Part shown: positions 52,801 to 64,000 of the stretch, piece by piece
Numbering within the stretch: the stretch's first letter is position 1
Layout: every line of letters starts with the position of its first letter
Assembly: GCA_013400155.1 (NCBI GenBank)
Contig: VXBM01000551.1
Location: forward strand, 165,408 to 229,407
Reading direction: 5' to 3'
DNA: 64,000 nucleotides
Source: Helopsaltes ochotensis
Taxonomy: Eukaryota > Chordata > Aves > Passeriformes > Locustellidae
Made by a program: the position numbers and the translations under genes
Notes under the pieces: model-generated
Told to the model about the DNA's origin: nothing
Database searches by the model: none
The model's input: only the letters and a program-made list of their open reading frames with translations

Positions 52801-54160
52801 ACACCCCTCAGTTTGGTGGGGTATTACTGCTCAAAGCAACGCAGAGCTCATCCTGTTAAAGATGTGACAAGAGGAGCGTTCAACTTCAGTCATCTGAGCA
52901 CAATCAGCTTCTAACTTCATGCTGAGAGTAAAGTTTCTAATAGTTTCTTACTGCTGTTCAGTGCCTCCTTTACTGCTGAGTTCTGGCTACACAGATTACC
53001 CCTGCAGAAGGTGAAACATGCATCGCTAACACCTGCCCTCTCACTGTGCTCACCTCAGGTCCATCTATCCCTCCTTGCACTGTCCCCCTATCCATCTCTT
53101 AGCAAATCCCGCAGGGCAGCACATGGATGGGCTTGTTGGTACAGGAACATGGTTGTTGCTTGACTACAGACGCTCTGTTGTATCTTGGAGCAGCAGGGAA
53201 GTCCATGTAACAGTCCTCAGCAGTTGCAGGCTTCCTCCAGGCAATATAAGCCAATTTCTGTTAAATCCTACTCAGGCAGGAGCTCTTCTGGTGCATCAGT
53301 CAAGACTTTTGTTCCTCTTTCCCTGTTTAACTTTTAACCTTGTTCTGGTTGGTGTCGCACTTTAGGAAAGACTCAAATAAAAAATCATGTAGTAACACCC
53401 TTCAAAAATGGTCTTTAGTGCATCTGTTCACGGTGAAAGAAAACTACTGGTCATAAATACAGTAATTAATAAATCCCTCCTTTTCCTCATGCTCTGTTCC
53501 TCTGATAGCCAGAAGGAATTGCATCTACTGGGATTAAACAATATTGGAAATGACCTGGCAACCCCTGGCAACTCCATTATGTCTGGTACTCACATCAGCA
53601 TCATCAGACAGATTGTGTGCCCATATGAAGTTCTGCTTTCCAGAAATCCTGTGTTGTCTTCAACATCCCATTTGACATTTGCATCACCAAAACCTGCACT
53701 GTTCTGTCACCAAAAGAGGTCTTTGAAAAACGTCCCTTCACCGGAGTACTGAAGGCCACAGGAAGAGTCACCAATTGCATAAACATCTCCCTTAAATACA
53801 AAAATAAATTGAACATTGAGGCATTTATTTTTATGAACTATATCACATTTTTCTCTTACATTAGGGAAATAGTTACATAGATTTTATATTGCATTATTTG
53901 TGTCTCATCTAATAAACTGTCTCTGGGCTGAATGCCACTGGCTTGAATTAAAAAAAGAAAAAAAAAGAAGAGAACAGTCATTAATTTAACTGTATTGGCT
54001 CAGAATATATGGTACTTTTCTGTCCTAAATAACCAAATATTTAAGAAATAAATACATATATACATAATAAAAATTAGTGTGAAGAAGTGATAATTAAGAC
54101 TCATGTTGGATATATATAAGGATTAGAGTCTTCTGGTGCAAGCAATTGCTCATAACACAA
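49887..54160. other. Unique non-coding DNA
   Basis: No gene is recognised. The part around 52540-53760 is less AT-rich and holds two anonymous plus-strand frames (53075-53365, 96 codons; 53408-53752, 114 codons, ATG start), with a minus-strand frame across the second, so coding is not supported. The segment 51780-52150 is a candidate conserved element by appearance only. A TTTTG repeat lies at 51464-51497. Confidence 0.55.
51464..51497. repeat. (TTTTG)n microsatellite
   Basis: About seven TTTTG/TTTG units in unique DNA. Confidence 0.92.
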
Positions 54161-54184
54161 TCTTACCAGCTGCAGCTGGTAAGA
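54161..54184. repeat. Perfect 24-bp palindrome with two abutting E-boxes
   Basis: The left half TCTTACCAGCTG is followed without spacer by its exact reverse complement, giving 12 matched pairs and no loop. The centre is two adjacent CAGCTG hexamers (54167-54172 and 54173-54178), the E-box core bound by many basic helix-loop-helix factors. Spaceless palindromes of this length are not expected by chance in a sequence this size. Function as a binding site, or as a cruciform, is inference. Confidence 0.8.
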
Positions 54185-54289
54185 GTGTGTGAGGATATAA
54201 CTCAGTCTTTGTGCTGAAAAATCATTTGAAATAATAGATAGGGTAAAAGGATGAGTATTGGAAAATATGTTCTGGGTGGTAGGATACAT

Positions 54290-54440
54290 TAAGCTTAGGA
54301 GTAGTCTGCCATGAAAAATGCTGGAAGTCGTGTGAGAAATTTAAAATAAAATTGGGTGAAATGCCCAAAAATGAATGTTGGGAAATGATTCAACATTAGC
54401 AAGGAAGGAGAATAATAGGTCATATTTTAAGGAAGGCATT
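54290..54440 (+). mobile_element. Possible decayed CR1 3'-region fragment
   Basis: 'GGAGTAGTCTGCCATGAAAA', 'TGCTGGAAGTCG', 'AAATTTAAAATAAAATTGGG' and, further on, 'AATAATAGGTCAT' follow the order of an old CR1 3' region ('AATAGTCTGCCA...TGGTGGAAG...TTTAAAA...TTGGAT...AATAGGTC'). Similarity is patchy and could be over-read. Confidence 0.4.
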
Positions 54441-55543
54441 AATAAGACAGTTCTAAAATGTCAGGTTTTTGAAAGCTGATATTCTATTAAACAAATATAT
54501 TGCTAATTACACTTGATTTGGAGTTCTGTTATGTGTTTCTATTGGTGATTCTGCCTCCCAAAATTACAACCAAGCAAGAAAAGTACGTAAGTTTCAGTGA
54601 CAGTTTATGAATATTTGACTGATTTGACTCTTTTTTCTGCTTCTAGTGTTCATGCTGATATTATGTGCTCAGCTTTACCCTGAAAACACAATTTAATCAA
54701 GTGGAAGGTGGTGTTTAAGAAAAACTCTAGATAAAGAAATTGATCATGATGAAACAGCCTCTACAAAGTTCAAAATCTACAGATGGCCTAAACCTGATTT
54801 TAGTTGGTTTCCTTTCATTATAAATGCATTTGTCTTCTGTCAGTGCTTCTTCTGTGGACAAGATTTTACTTAAATTCACTCACAGGGAGAAGGAAATATG
54901 GTAAGTTCTATATCATAATAATTTGTCTATGTTGATAACAGTAATGTGAACATTATATATGCCAATTATTTTTTCATTATCATGATGACAAAACTGAAAA
55001 ACAAAAAAATCAAAATTTTGAATATGTCAGCCTGTTTTGGTTTTATCCTGAAATAATTAGAGATAGTCTGCTTTTATTGTATAGACATTAACTTGACTGA
55101 GTAATTTGCAAACAAGGAACTCCTTTCCCACTTATTTTTAACTCTTTATAGAACAGCTACATGCTGACCTCCTCGCTTGAAACTCTTCTAAGAATTCACA
55201 GCCACTGATTGTTTAACATCTAATATAGAAACACAGCTTAAATTTGAAAAAAAGACATCTGAAGGAAATATTGAATTGTTTTTCTTGTCTTTTGCTCTTC
55301 AGAAAACATCACTCTTTGTTTCTATTTGAGATACATTTTTTAACAAAATCTTTTGCATTTGAGATATAACAATTAAATTATTACTCTAAACTTTGTCTAG
55401 TTTCCTTGAACATTAAAACTCTCCCATTTAAATTTGAGTGTCTTCAGCCAAAAATGCCAAATTTTGCTCTTCTTTTCACAATCACACTGTATACTTGAAA
55501 TAAAAAGCAAACATTTTGAATTAAAAATGTGTCTTTGTGTATT

Positions 55544-55560
55544 AAAACAACAACAACAAC
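55544..55560. repeat. (AAC)n microsatellite
   Basis: Five AAC units, perfect. Confidence 0.85.
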
Positions 55561-56047
55561 TGCAGCATCTCACTCTTTTATGCTGGAATAAATTAGCCCT
55601 TTAATTTAGTTTCATGAAAAAAATACAACCTCGAAGCAATTCTCTTGTGTATAGACCAACATTAAGCCTCATACACAGGTAACAGTCAATCCATTAACCT
55701 TTGCTTTGAGCTTAACCCATGTGTCCCTCGCATCACAGTTGTTCCTCCTTTTAATACCTTTCCCTTAATAGTTGCTCACCCACAACTGAAAAGGGCAGAG
55801 CAGCTTCTCATGACATTGACTGTGCCACTGCAATAATAAGCTTCTCTTTTCTTTTTTTCCCACCTCCTGCCTCACTATGGTGTCAGCAACCATTTTTTGG
55901 GGGGGAAGGTAATCTAAAAAGAGCTGTAGAGGCAGAGGTCATGTTAAACTGTAACGCAAATGTTATTCCTCGATTATCTAGCTGGGGTAAATGTCAACTG
56001 CTCCAGGCTAAAGCAATTGGAAAAGCAGAGTGTGTGAATCTAACAAA

Positions 56048-56061
56048 GGGAGAGAGAGAGA
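56048..56061. repeat. (GA)n run
   Basis: A short perfect GA dinucleotide run followed by CATACACACA. Confidence 0.8.
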
Positions 56062-56673
56062 CATACACACAAGGAAGGCGAGCTGGGGGAGGGGGAATTT
56101 AAACTGGGCCTAGCTTGTTGGCTGGGATGTTAAACCAACACTTCTGTGTATCTCTTTTCTCCAGTGGACAGCAGTGCTGTCAGCTGCATGTGGTCCAGGC
56201 CCAGCTTTCCTCACCCATTCTTTTGTAATAAGTGTGTCTGTAACAGAAACTATTGTGTGCTGAGGCAGCAGCTTCAATGGCATTTAAACACTTGGGAGAT
56301 CTGTGTTCATCCCACTTACCGAAGAAATAAGTAATAAATCATGGGGGGAAAAAAAGATATATTTAATCCTGTAGAACAATGCTACAGTTTGATATTCTTT
56401 AATATGTGGGGCACTTTGAAGAAATAAATTATGATACAGCATTGGCTATAGCTATAGTTGATACAACTTGAAAAAAATACATGCTGAAGTGAACAACATT
56501 TTTGATGATATTAGAGTGGTCATGCTATTCCTCTCATATAATAATACATTTTTTAGCCATCAATGAATACATTCGTTACTGAACATCCCAGATTCTTTTC
56601 TCACTTTTCTATCATCAAGTACCATTATTGCTTGTGCCACTGATTCCAACACCAGATTACCAAACAGACAAAT

Positions 56674-56723
56674 AAAAATATTAAATATTATATATTAAAT
56701 ATTATATATAAATATTATATAAA
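56674..56723. repeat. AT-rich imperfect repeat
   Basis: TATTAAATAT-like units repeat about three to four times and are largely self-complementary, so the tract is low-complexity and foldable. Confidence 0.8.
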
Positions 56724-57437
56724 GTGAATACTGGAGAGATATATGTATTGAGTAAGAAATTCTGACAGTTTCTGGGAATGCATGAAAATCCAGCTTTAGC
56801 CTCTCACACCCTTTTTCTCTTCAAGATGCCGAGATTTCTATTTTCAGTAAAGAAAATGTTACAATTCATACACTGAACTGGAGTGAGCAGTCTGATGGCT
56901 ATTGCTGATAAATTTTGGCAAGTTTAAGGAGTTTTTGCTTCTCAGCTGAGAAGCAGAAACCACTGATATTATTTACCATCACTTGTTTTAGTACAAAATT
57001 GAGGAAATTAAAATGTCACTGCAAATTTACTGGTTTAACAGTCAGCTAATGACAATCATTACTAAACTACCTAAATACAGTCCTCAAAGAATACCAGGAA
57101 GTCCTGAGTTCAACTAGCAGCTGCATGAGGGGGCGGGCTCGCGGAGAATTGGTTCCTTAAATATTGCTGGCATCCTTATTGCAGACTGAAAAGCTATTTC
57201 CAACAGCCAGAACTGCCCCCAGCAATGAGTCATACAGCACAGTTATACTGTAGCTTATGATCCTTTGTATCACATATTTACATAGCACTGATCACACCAG
57301 GTTTATGCTATGAAAGTGCTCCACCAGCATAGCTGTGATCACAAATTCTCCAAGTCAATGCTTCTCCACCCATCAAGAGCTATTTTGGATTCAGTAGCCA
57401 GTCAATGCAGAAAAATTTTTATTTCCTTTAGTATGGC

Positions 57438-57886
57438 ACCTATTAGACTCCATCTGTCTTCTTTATATAAGAAACGTATTGATAAACTGGAGAAAGTTCA
57501 GCAGAGGTCACTAAGATGCCTCAGGCTCCGCAACACTTGACCTGTGTGAAAAGATTCAGGGATCAGGCTAAAAATGAGGTCATTACGAAGCGAGAGCCAG
57601 GTTTTTGACTGAGTTGCATGGTGGGAGAACAAATGACAATGATCATAAATTAAAACAGGGGCCTTCTGACTTCAGGCAAAATATTTTATCTACACAACAT
57701 TCAAGCACTGGAAGAGGTTGCCTAGAGGTTGCCCTGAGAAGATGTGCACCCTCCTTCCTTGGAGCTTTAGGACACTGAATAAAACCTGGGGCAACATGGT
57801 CTGATTTCATAGATGACCCTGCTTTGAAAAGACAGCTGAACTGGAGACCCCTGGAGGTCTCTTCCAACCTGATAATTCTACATGGT
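57438..57886 (+). mobile_element. CR1 LINE fragment: ORF2 end and complete 3' tail
   Basis: It contains 'TATTGATAAACTGGAGAAAG' and 'TTCAGCAGAGGTCACTAAGATG', translating as RIDKLEKVQQRSLRCLRLRN, the recognisable C-terminal segment of the CR1 ORF2 protein. This is followed by 'AATTAAAACAGGGG', 'CACTGGAAGAGGTTGCC', 'GGAGACCCCTGGAGGTCTCT' and 'TCCAACCTGATAATTCTA', the CR1 3' end with a decayed terminal octamer. An internal segment just before 57460 seems deleted. The copy is 5'-truncated and cannot move. The plus-strand open frame 57310-57540 mixes unique sequence with this remnant. Confidence 0.9.
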
Positions 57887-60800
57887 GGTTCTAATTTGGA
57901 TTGTTGTAAAGGAGTTGTAGCAAAAACAAAACAAAAAACCAAGCCCACAACAACCCCAAATCCTTCTGCTTTACAATTGTGTAACCTCTTCCATGAAAGT
58001 AGTATGAGGAAGTCACCTCAGCAGAATATGTGACACTTACAACATATCAACAAGAATTACAGCTTTCAGTCATTTCACAGAAAGGCTTTTAATTTTCAAT
58101 AGTCTTCTAGATTCATGTTTTGTCTTGAACACATCAAAACACACTGGGAGACAAGAAAACTTGAGTGATGTTGACTTGGTGTGAATGCTTGACTCACTGT
58201 GACACAGAGTATATCTGAATATAACCAATTATTTTGTACAGCTGGAGGGCAAAGCAGGTTATGATGGCGTCATGGCTGCCACCAAGGCCATGAAACCACT
58301 GGCAAACAGTCAAGGAGTATTTTTAGCAAGTGTTAAATATGTCTAAAAATTTCTTCTGAAAAAACATTATGCTGAGATTCCACTGTATTTCTGTGGAATG
58401 GAGTGCAATAGGAAGTAGTATGTAAGTGATAAATTCACACTTTAACTTAGTTCTGGTAGGGTGTCTTTCTGAAGTCATAATTTAACCGTGACCTAAGCTT
58501 TAGAAGATACTTTTATATATTGTTTTCTTTCCCAGATTATTGTGATCAGATGAATTGTCTAATCACTTATCTACATTAAACATGCCTGAAGGTTGCTTTT
58601 AGGTTTCCAGATTAAGTAATGAGCTCATTTCCTGGCGGTGGCAAGAGCTAAAAAACAAATATACAGAAATCCATTAGAACTAATTCACCCAAACAACTTG
58701 AGTGAATCACTCAATGTCCTTCTCTCACTGGGGAAAGAAATCAGTGGCTTGATGATAAAATTAATGATTTTTTTTAAACAAAGTAATGGGGTGTTTTTAA
58801 TGATCATAATGGTATGATGAAAAATATGCAGGATTGTCTATCAGCCTTCTAACTTGTAAGTACATATGTGCATCCTTAACTTAGCTCATCTAGGGTCATC
58901 CCTATGAAAATTAATGGATCTTTTCATATGCTTCAAGAAAGAATCACACTTGTAACTAGCACTACTTCAGAAAAGTTAAGAAATTCAGGAGGAAAATCAG
59001 CAAAAATTGTTGGAAGTTATTTGATCTTTACAGTCATAAACTCTGAACGGAAAAAGAAATGTAGTTTCAAAATGAATGGCACTATTTCCTTTTTATGGTA
59101 ATTTGTCGCTAATTATTTAAAAAATTATTGTAATTTAGGAAAGTGTAGCTCTTGGAAACAGAAGATAGTGTGTAGTGAGCTGGCTAACTTATTAGGCCTT
59201 ACAGAATTAATACATTTTAATTCATGAAGTTATTAAAAAACGTGAAAGATTAGGAATGACTTCTGAAGTTTTAGAATTTAAATATTTTAAAGCTTGGGAA
59301 AACAAAGCATTTTATGGTGGTAAGAAGTGTGAAGAGGTGACTGACAGTAAGTATCTTCATCACTAGAAAGTTTTTTTTATTTTATGACTCCTTAATTTAG
59401 AAGCAGAAGATGATAAGATGGAAAAACTAGAAGTTAAAATTTAATGAATATTAGTGAGAAATAAGGTGCACTTTTTCTGTCTAACAAGTATGCTCTAGTC
59501 CAGCTAAGAGATTTGGACCTGACCTAAGAGCCTCCTAGTAAAATTCTATAAACCGAATGAATCAGAGTTTCTGACAGGGTAACTATAAAAGTCTATTGAA
59601 TTTGTGAATTAGAGGTGTGAGTAGTCGTACTTCTCCTAAGTGCAATAAAGAAAACCTGCTTTACAAACCTAGGGGCTGAGCCTTGACATGTTTTGATGTA
59701 ATATTACAAGTGAATTCTTAAGTATAGTAATTGGCATGAAAAAGCTTGCATGCTTTGTAAACTGTTATCATCAGTGTTGTGGACTCCACAAATAGGACAC
59801 TAGAAATATTTATGAAACTCAGACATCAAAGTAGTTTCTTTTTATCTCTACCTTCACCCAGCCCTAGTAAAGCCTAATTGAAATACAATAATTATAAATG
59901 AGCTTAGCTTCTCAATTTAATTTTCTTGTGAGTAGTTTCATTTATTTTTCTAAGGCTTTGTTAACATGTTTTAATTAAAAGATTTAACAAAGCTCAAGAT
60001 ACAACGTGCCATTAGGTATAGGAACATAATGGGACATATGCACAGAGAACTGATGAACCTCTTTTTATAAGTTTGACTGTTGGTACAATTGGGAGAGGAA
60101 ATTTACCCATGAATCTGAAGAACACTATCATGTAGGAAGCCAGATCCCAGAAACAGGCTCTTCTGTGTTCACTTCAAGCAAAACTTGACAAAAAGAATTC
60201 TTCATCCTTACCAATAAATTTTAATTAATTTAAACATAAATTCCACTCAGACAGAGAAAAACTTGAACAATATTAACCACAAAAGTAATTCTGGAAAGCA
60301 CATTTTCAGCAGTCACAAAGAGCCATCTGCAAGAAGGCTGACCCCAGATTAACAAAATACTCACCAAGACTCACAGTGAAAACAGCATAGAGAGTCAACT
60401 TCTTAGCTAGAGGTACTAAGGGGGAGATAAATCATTTCAAGCACCGACATCTGTGCCCTACAGCTGTCTCAGTCTTTTCAACCCCTTGCTGGAAAATGTT
60501 AAAATGAACACAGATATGACTTTACTGTGAAACTCTTTATGATGTAAATGAAACTGTGAAACCATTATGTATAGACAGCAGAAGCATTTAATGTCTTGGC
60601 TTAAGTGACCAGTTGAATATATTGATAAGATAATACTGGGAGACCCAACCTCAGAAGAAACCAAAAGGGGGTCTTAGATTGCCTTTTGGAATGTCCATAT
60701 AATTATCACAGGTAAAATCGTTATAGTCAAATAACTGCTCTTACTCTGATATAGGGAGAGAAAAATTTACCACTTGTCATTACAGTTTGAACATACAATA

Positions 60801-62161
60801 GAAATGGGCTTAGTTCAAGTCATTATAGCTCCCATAGCACTTTGATTGATAAGACTATTTGGGATTAAATTTCTTAAAAGCATGCACTCAATAAAGGAAT
60901 AAGGGAATAAGTGGTCTAAGACCAAAGAGGCAAATATCTCCAATCCTTCCAGCAACAACTGTCCAACATGCTCAAATTCTTGTTGTATCTAGACCAAAAT
61001 AATAATTTAGATAGGGCACCATGAAAGAAAAACTTATGATGATAGAAATTTGAATTATTTATTCTTATGAAAAACACAATAGCATATTCCCAGAAGGCCT
61101 CATCCTTGTGAACATTTTCTGGTTTTGATGTTCCATTAACAAGCCTTGAATATGTAAAAATATCCATGCATTTCTCATGTTTAATGCATTCTTTGCATGA
61201 ACTTGGATTGTATAAAAAGAATTAGGCTACTGTCACGCATGACTCATTTAAAATGTGCAGAAATACTAATCTTTCCATTTGTTAAGCATCTTTATTTATT
61301 TGAAATCATACATGCATTCCAAAGAAAAGAACAACTGCCCTTTGCTCTCATCAGTCTTTTACACACTAAAAAAAAGTGGATCTGAACGAGAAGACTGAAG
61401 TAATCTCCCTTCAGCCCCAATACTCAGAATAATTTTCTTTTTCAAAATCGTGCTTTGCCTCACCTCCACTTTCAATGAAAACCTTGAGCTTTCCAGGCAC
61501 ATGTAAAAAATAAAAATCAAGTAAATTTCAGTTTTTGAGGTTTTGCTAATTGGCATTGTTTTCTATTTCTCCAGAAGTTTTGGGCTTCAATATTTATTTT
61601 TAATTTCATCATGGTAGGCATAGATTTCTCACTAATTTGTCAAGTGCATATATAGAAGAATTTTGTTACGGAGAGAAAATTGGCAGTGACGAAAGCCAAG
61701 GGGAATACAGAGAGAATACATTTCATGTGACACAGTAGATCTCTCTGGCTCCTTTAAGCCTTATCTGATGCAGTAGAAGCTAAAAAGAGTCTGCACAGGC
61801 CATACATACAGAGTTAAAAAGCTGAAAATCTGGCAAACTTACTTTGCCTGAGAAAATGTAGAGGAAGAAGGCTATATGCACAGCTGGGAAATAAGCTGGT
61901 GAAGTCTAGTAAAAAACCTGTGTAAACTGCAGAACCTCCATGTTTTTCTCTAAATAGATGGCAGGTACAGTCCCAAGAAGCAGTACTTGCTGCTGAAAAT
62001 CTTTCTAGCTATTACAACTTATATATCACTGCTACAAAATCTTAGCATTTCACAAGGCTGTTTCTTTGTTTAAAAAATGGAAAAATGGAAAAAGAAATAA
62101 ATCATAAGGCCCAGAGGCCTTCTGTGACAGCTCATAATCATGAAATGAGTTTTTGGGGTTT

Positions 62162-62214
62162 TTTGTTTGTTTGTTTTATAGTCTTCAACAAGAGTAATAA
62201 AACAAACAAACAAA
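62162..62214. repeat. Perfect 18-bp hairpin made of TTTG/CAAA repeats
   Basis: TTTGTTTGTTTGTTTTAT (62162-62179) is the exact reverse complement of ATAAAACAAACAAACAAA (62197-62214), with a 17-base loop. The arms are tetranucleotide repeats on opposite strands. The RNA of either strand would fold into a stable stem, but the stem is almost pure A-U and shorter than in a typical microRNA precursor. Confidence 0.85.
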
Positions 62215-63527
62215 CCACAGAATTATTATTCTCTATTTACCAAGTCTGGGATAGAGTCCCTGTGGCTGATCCAAAGAAACCCTTCCCTTCCCACCTATTT
62301 GCTCCTTGGACAAAGCAGAGATGATGCTTAATCTCCTCCTCTATTGACGTTTTCTGGGCCTGCACTTCTGCTCCCCAGTCTGCAGCCTGCCTTGCAGCTG
62401 CCTTCTTGCCATGCAATCCTGCTAGGAGGGAGGAACTCAGCATTGATCCTGCTGCTTGTTTCATGAAGAGGATAAAGTAGTGACATTCCCATGTAAACAG
62501 TCAGCCTCTGCACAAAGGTTCCCTTCCAAATTGTGGCAAAAGTAGAAGCTCCAATAAAGCATTAAAAATGTATGTATAGGCAGTGGCTAGAGAAAACTAG
62601 CTGTGTGGCTAGCTGTAGTTCTCAGCTGGAAGCAGTTCAAAACCATGTCTGTTTTCTCCAAAATCACTCTTTAAACACTGCTAGACAGGAAAAGGAACAT
62701 ATTTTTTCTCATACTGAAATTGCTGTTGCATATAATATTTTTAAAACCACATTGGCTGGAAGGAGGCTAGGGTTGAAAGAAATTATTAAGCCTTGTGGTT
62801 TGTAATTTCAGTCAGGAAAGAAGGAAAAGGGGAGAGAAGAGCTGCTAGAGGACCTTCTTCATGGGTTTTGTGTGAGACTTTTGAAAGACCAAGCATACAA
62901 CTTTTTAGAATCATAGTTTAAAATGGGCTTTCTTAGTTTGCAAGAACCTCTGCACTTCCAGAATCAAGAAAAGATCAGAGAATGAACAAAGTGGGAGGGT
63001 TATAGTGCAGAGGTTGAGTTGAGGTTTTATGGTGGACTCCAGATCTGGTGGACCCTGTTTGTCCAGATAAACACAGCTTTGACTTTATATTCCTAGATTG
63101 TCACAGAGAAGGACCATTTGTTTGTATTGCTTTTGAAAAGAAAATATGATTTATAAATTCATGTAGTCATATTTTATTCAGATTAATGGTCTTTTCAGAC
63201 AAGGTCAGGTGCCTATTACTTTGTGAGGGGAATGCTTGTGTACCAGCAGTCAAGCCCTTGCTATTAGCACTGAAGCTAAACTTAAAAAAAAAAGTAAGAA
63301 AGGGTGGAAAAAGAATTCTTTACAGAAAGTAAGGTATCACTGAACCAATTGAATTTTACTGAGTAAGAATGTCATACAACCAGATTTTCAGTAAAGCTCC
63401 TAGAGCATGAAATCAATGAGGCTGCAATTCACCAGTGTCATTGGTTTTAAAGTCCCTGGGTGCTAAGGATGATAGCACCAGTCAGGGTGAGCCAAGCTCA
63501 CTGGGTTTCCCCTGAGACTGCCCTGCT

Positions 63528-63567
63528 GGCCTGGAGCATTCACAGCAGGCCTGGAGCATTCACAGCA
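63528..63567. repeat. 20-bp perfect tandem duplication
   Basis: The unit GGCCTGGAGCATTCACAGCA occurs twice head to tail with no mismatch, indicating a recent duplication or a length-variable locus. Confidence 0.95.
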
Positions 63568-64000
63568 GGACTCAAAGGGAGAACTGGCTGCACCAGCAGC
63601 TTTGCTTTGAGTCTTCTTTCCTTTGGTCACTCTGAAGGAAAGAGTTGTGCTTTCCTCTCCTGGATCTAAATGCCCAAAAGAGAGGGGTAGCAATTTGTAC
63701 CAAGTAACAGTGCCTGCAGCAATGTTGTTGGAGAATTTTTGGGAAATAATATTTCCCTTTTCTGATCATTCTCTTTATTCAAGACTATAATTATTGGGTC
63801 AATTGTTCACTGTCTACTGAACCTGGAAGGTGGAAAATTGCATCTGTGAAAAATAGACATGCATCACCTCACAAATGGAGGCATTTTCTCCTTCAAAACA
63901 GCTCCATGATGACTAGCAGCACAGTTGATGTATATCTACCCCACCTTTCCTCCTCTATAAGTACTGTTAATTAAGCTGTTTGCTGTTATGCTTTTCACAG

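Larger units (their letters stand above)
54441..57437. other. Unique AT-rich non-coding DNA, partly conserved-looking
   Basis: No gene is recognised. It contains short AAC and GA repeats, an AT-rich imperfect palindromic tract, a 12-bp palindrome CTATAGCTATAG at 56446-56457 and a small CpG-containing GC-rich spot at 57128-57146. The block 55640-56110 is the best conserved-element candidate of this part by appearance. The plus-strand frame at 56146-56334 is anonymous. Confidence 0.55.
57887..64000. other. Unique AT-rich non-coding DNA
   Basis: No gene is recognised. Frames are short (at most 83 codons) and anonymous on both strands. The last kilobase is somewhat less AT-rich. The final bases, TTATGCTTTTCACAG, resemble a splice acceptor, but the window ends there, so nothing can be concluded. 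No transposon was recognised, though AATCATAGTTTAAAATGGGC near 62910 is faintly reminiscent of a CR1 end. Confidence 0.55.

Noticed and set aside
53075..53752. Two neighbouring plus-strand frames (96 and 114 codons) in less AT-rich DNA
   Set aside because: No family resemblance, different frames, no clear splice junctions, and an overlapping frame on the other strand.
62900..62960. Possible CR1 3' end ('GAATCATAG' followed by 'GGGCTTTCTTAGTTTGCAAG')
   Set aside because: Only about ten bases match well and the diagnostic 'GGTTGGAAGGGACC' block is missing.
63985..64000. Splice-acceptor-like end of the window (pyrimidine stretch then CAG)
   Set aside because: The downstream sequence is not visible, and such motifs occur often by chance.
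1..64000. CRISPR arrays, bacterial operons, insertion sequences or mitochondrial insertions
   Set aside because: No regularly spaced repeats, no dense coding, no rRNA or tRNA blocks. The CR1 and ERVL-type repeats identify the DNA as avian nuclear.

Overview
The window looks like nuclear DNA from a bird, most likely a neoavian. Two things support this. Several fragments have the ends of chicken-repeat-1 (CR1) LINEs, including the AATCATAGAAT-type 3' terminal octamers and the 'TTTGGGTTGGAAGGGACC' block. There is also a near-complete long terminal repeat of the ERVL-type family common in neoavian genomes. Recognisable transposon DNA is only about 5% of the window by my count, and no primate- or rodent-type SINEs were seen, which fits an avian genome. 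Base composition is AT-rich throughout, with many short A/T homopolymers. The species and chromosomal locus cannot be named from the sequence alone.

I found no protein-coding gene, tRNA, rRNA or known small-RNA gene. Every open frame is at most 137 codons. The frames overlap each other on opposite strands, often lack an ATG, and either match nothing I recognise or fall inside transposon remnants. The window is best read as intergenic gene-desert DNA or part of one very large intron.

Layout: 1-12.0 kb is unique AT-rich DNA with a 107-bp poly-T tract (2051-2157) and a 60-N assembly gap (2786-2845). Around 12.0-13.3 kb there is a truncated ERVL-type LTR and a very short CR1 tail. 13.3-20.6 kb is unique. 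20.6-21.8 kb holds an old antisense CR1 and, 86 bp further on, a near-complete solo LTR with a degenerate 5-bp target duplication. 21.8-38.6 kb is largely unique, with a doubtful CR1 scrap at 34.0 kb. At 38.6 and 39.1 kb lie two diverged direct copies of an unclassified ~115-bp repeat. 39.2-49.1 kb is unique apart from simple repeats. 49.1-49.9 kb is an ancient CR1 carrying the frameshifted C-terminal end of the reverse transcriptase ORF and the 3' UTR. 49.9-57.4 kb is mostly unique and holds a perfect 24-bp palindrome with two abutting CAGCTG E-boxes (54161-54184) and a doubtful CR1 scrap just after it. 57.4-57.9 kb is another CR1 3' end. 57.9-64.0 kb is unique, with an 18-bp perfect hairpin built from TTTG repeats and a 20-bp tandem duplication.

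No genes act together here. The functional content, if any, would be regulatory. Several stretches look like conserved non-coding elements by composition, but that cannot be tested without alignment to other genomes. I found no convincing new biological system. The observations most worth following are the E-box palindrome, the unclassified repeat pair, and the dated sequence of CR1 and LTR insertions.
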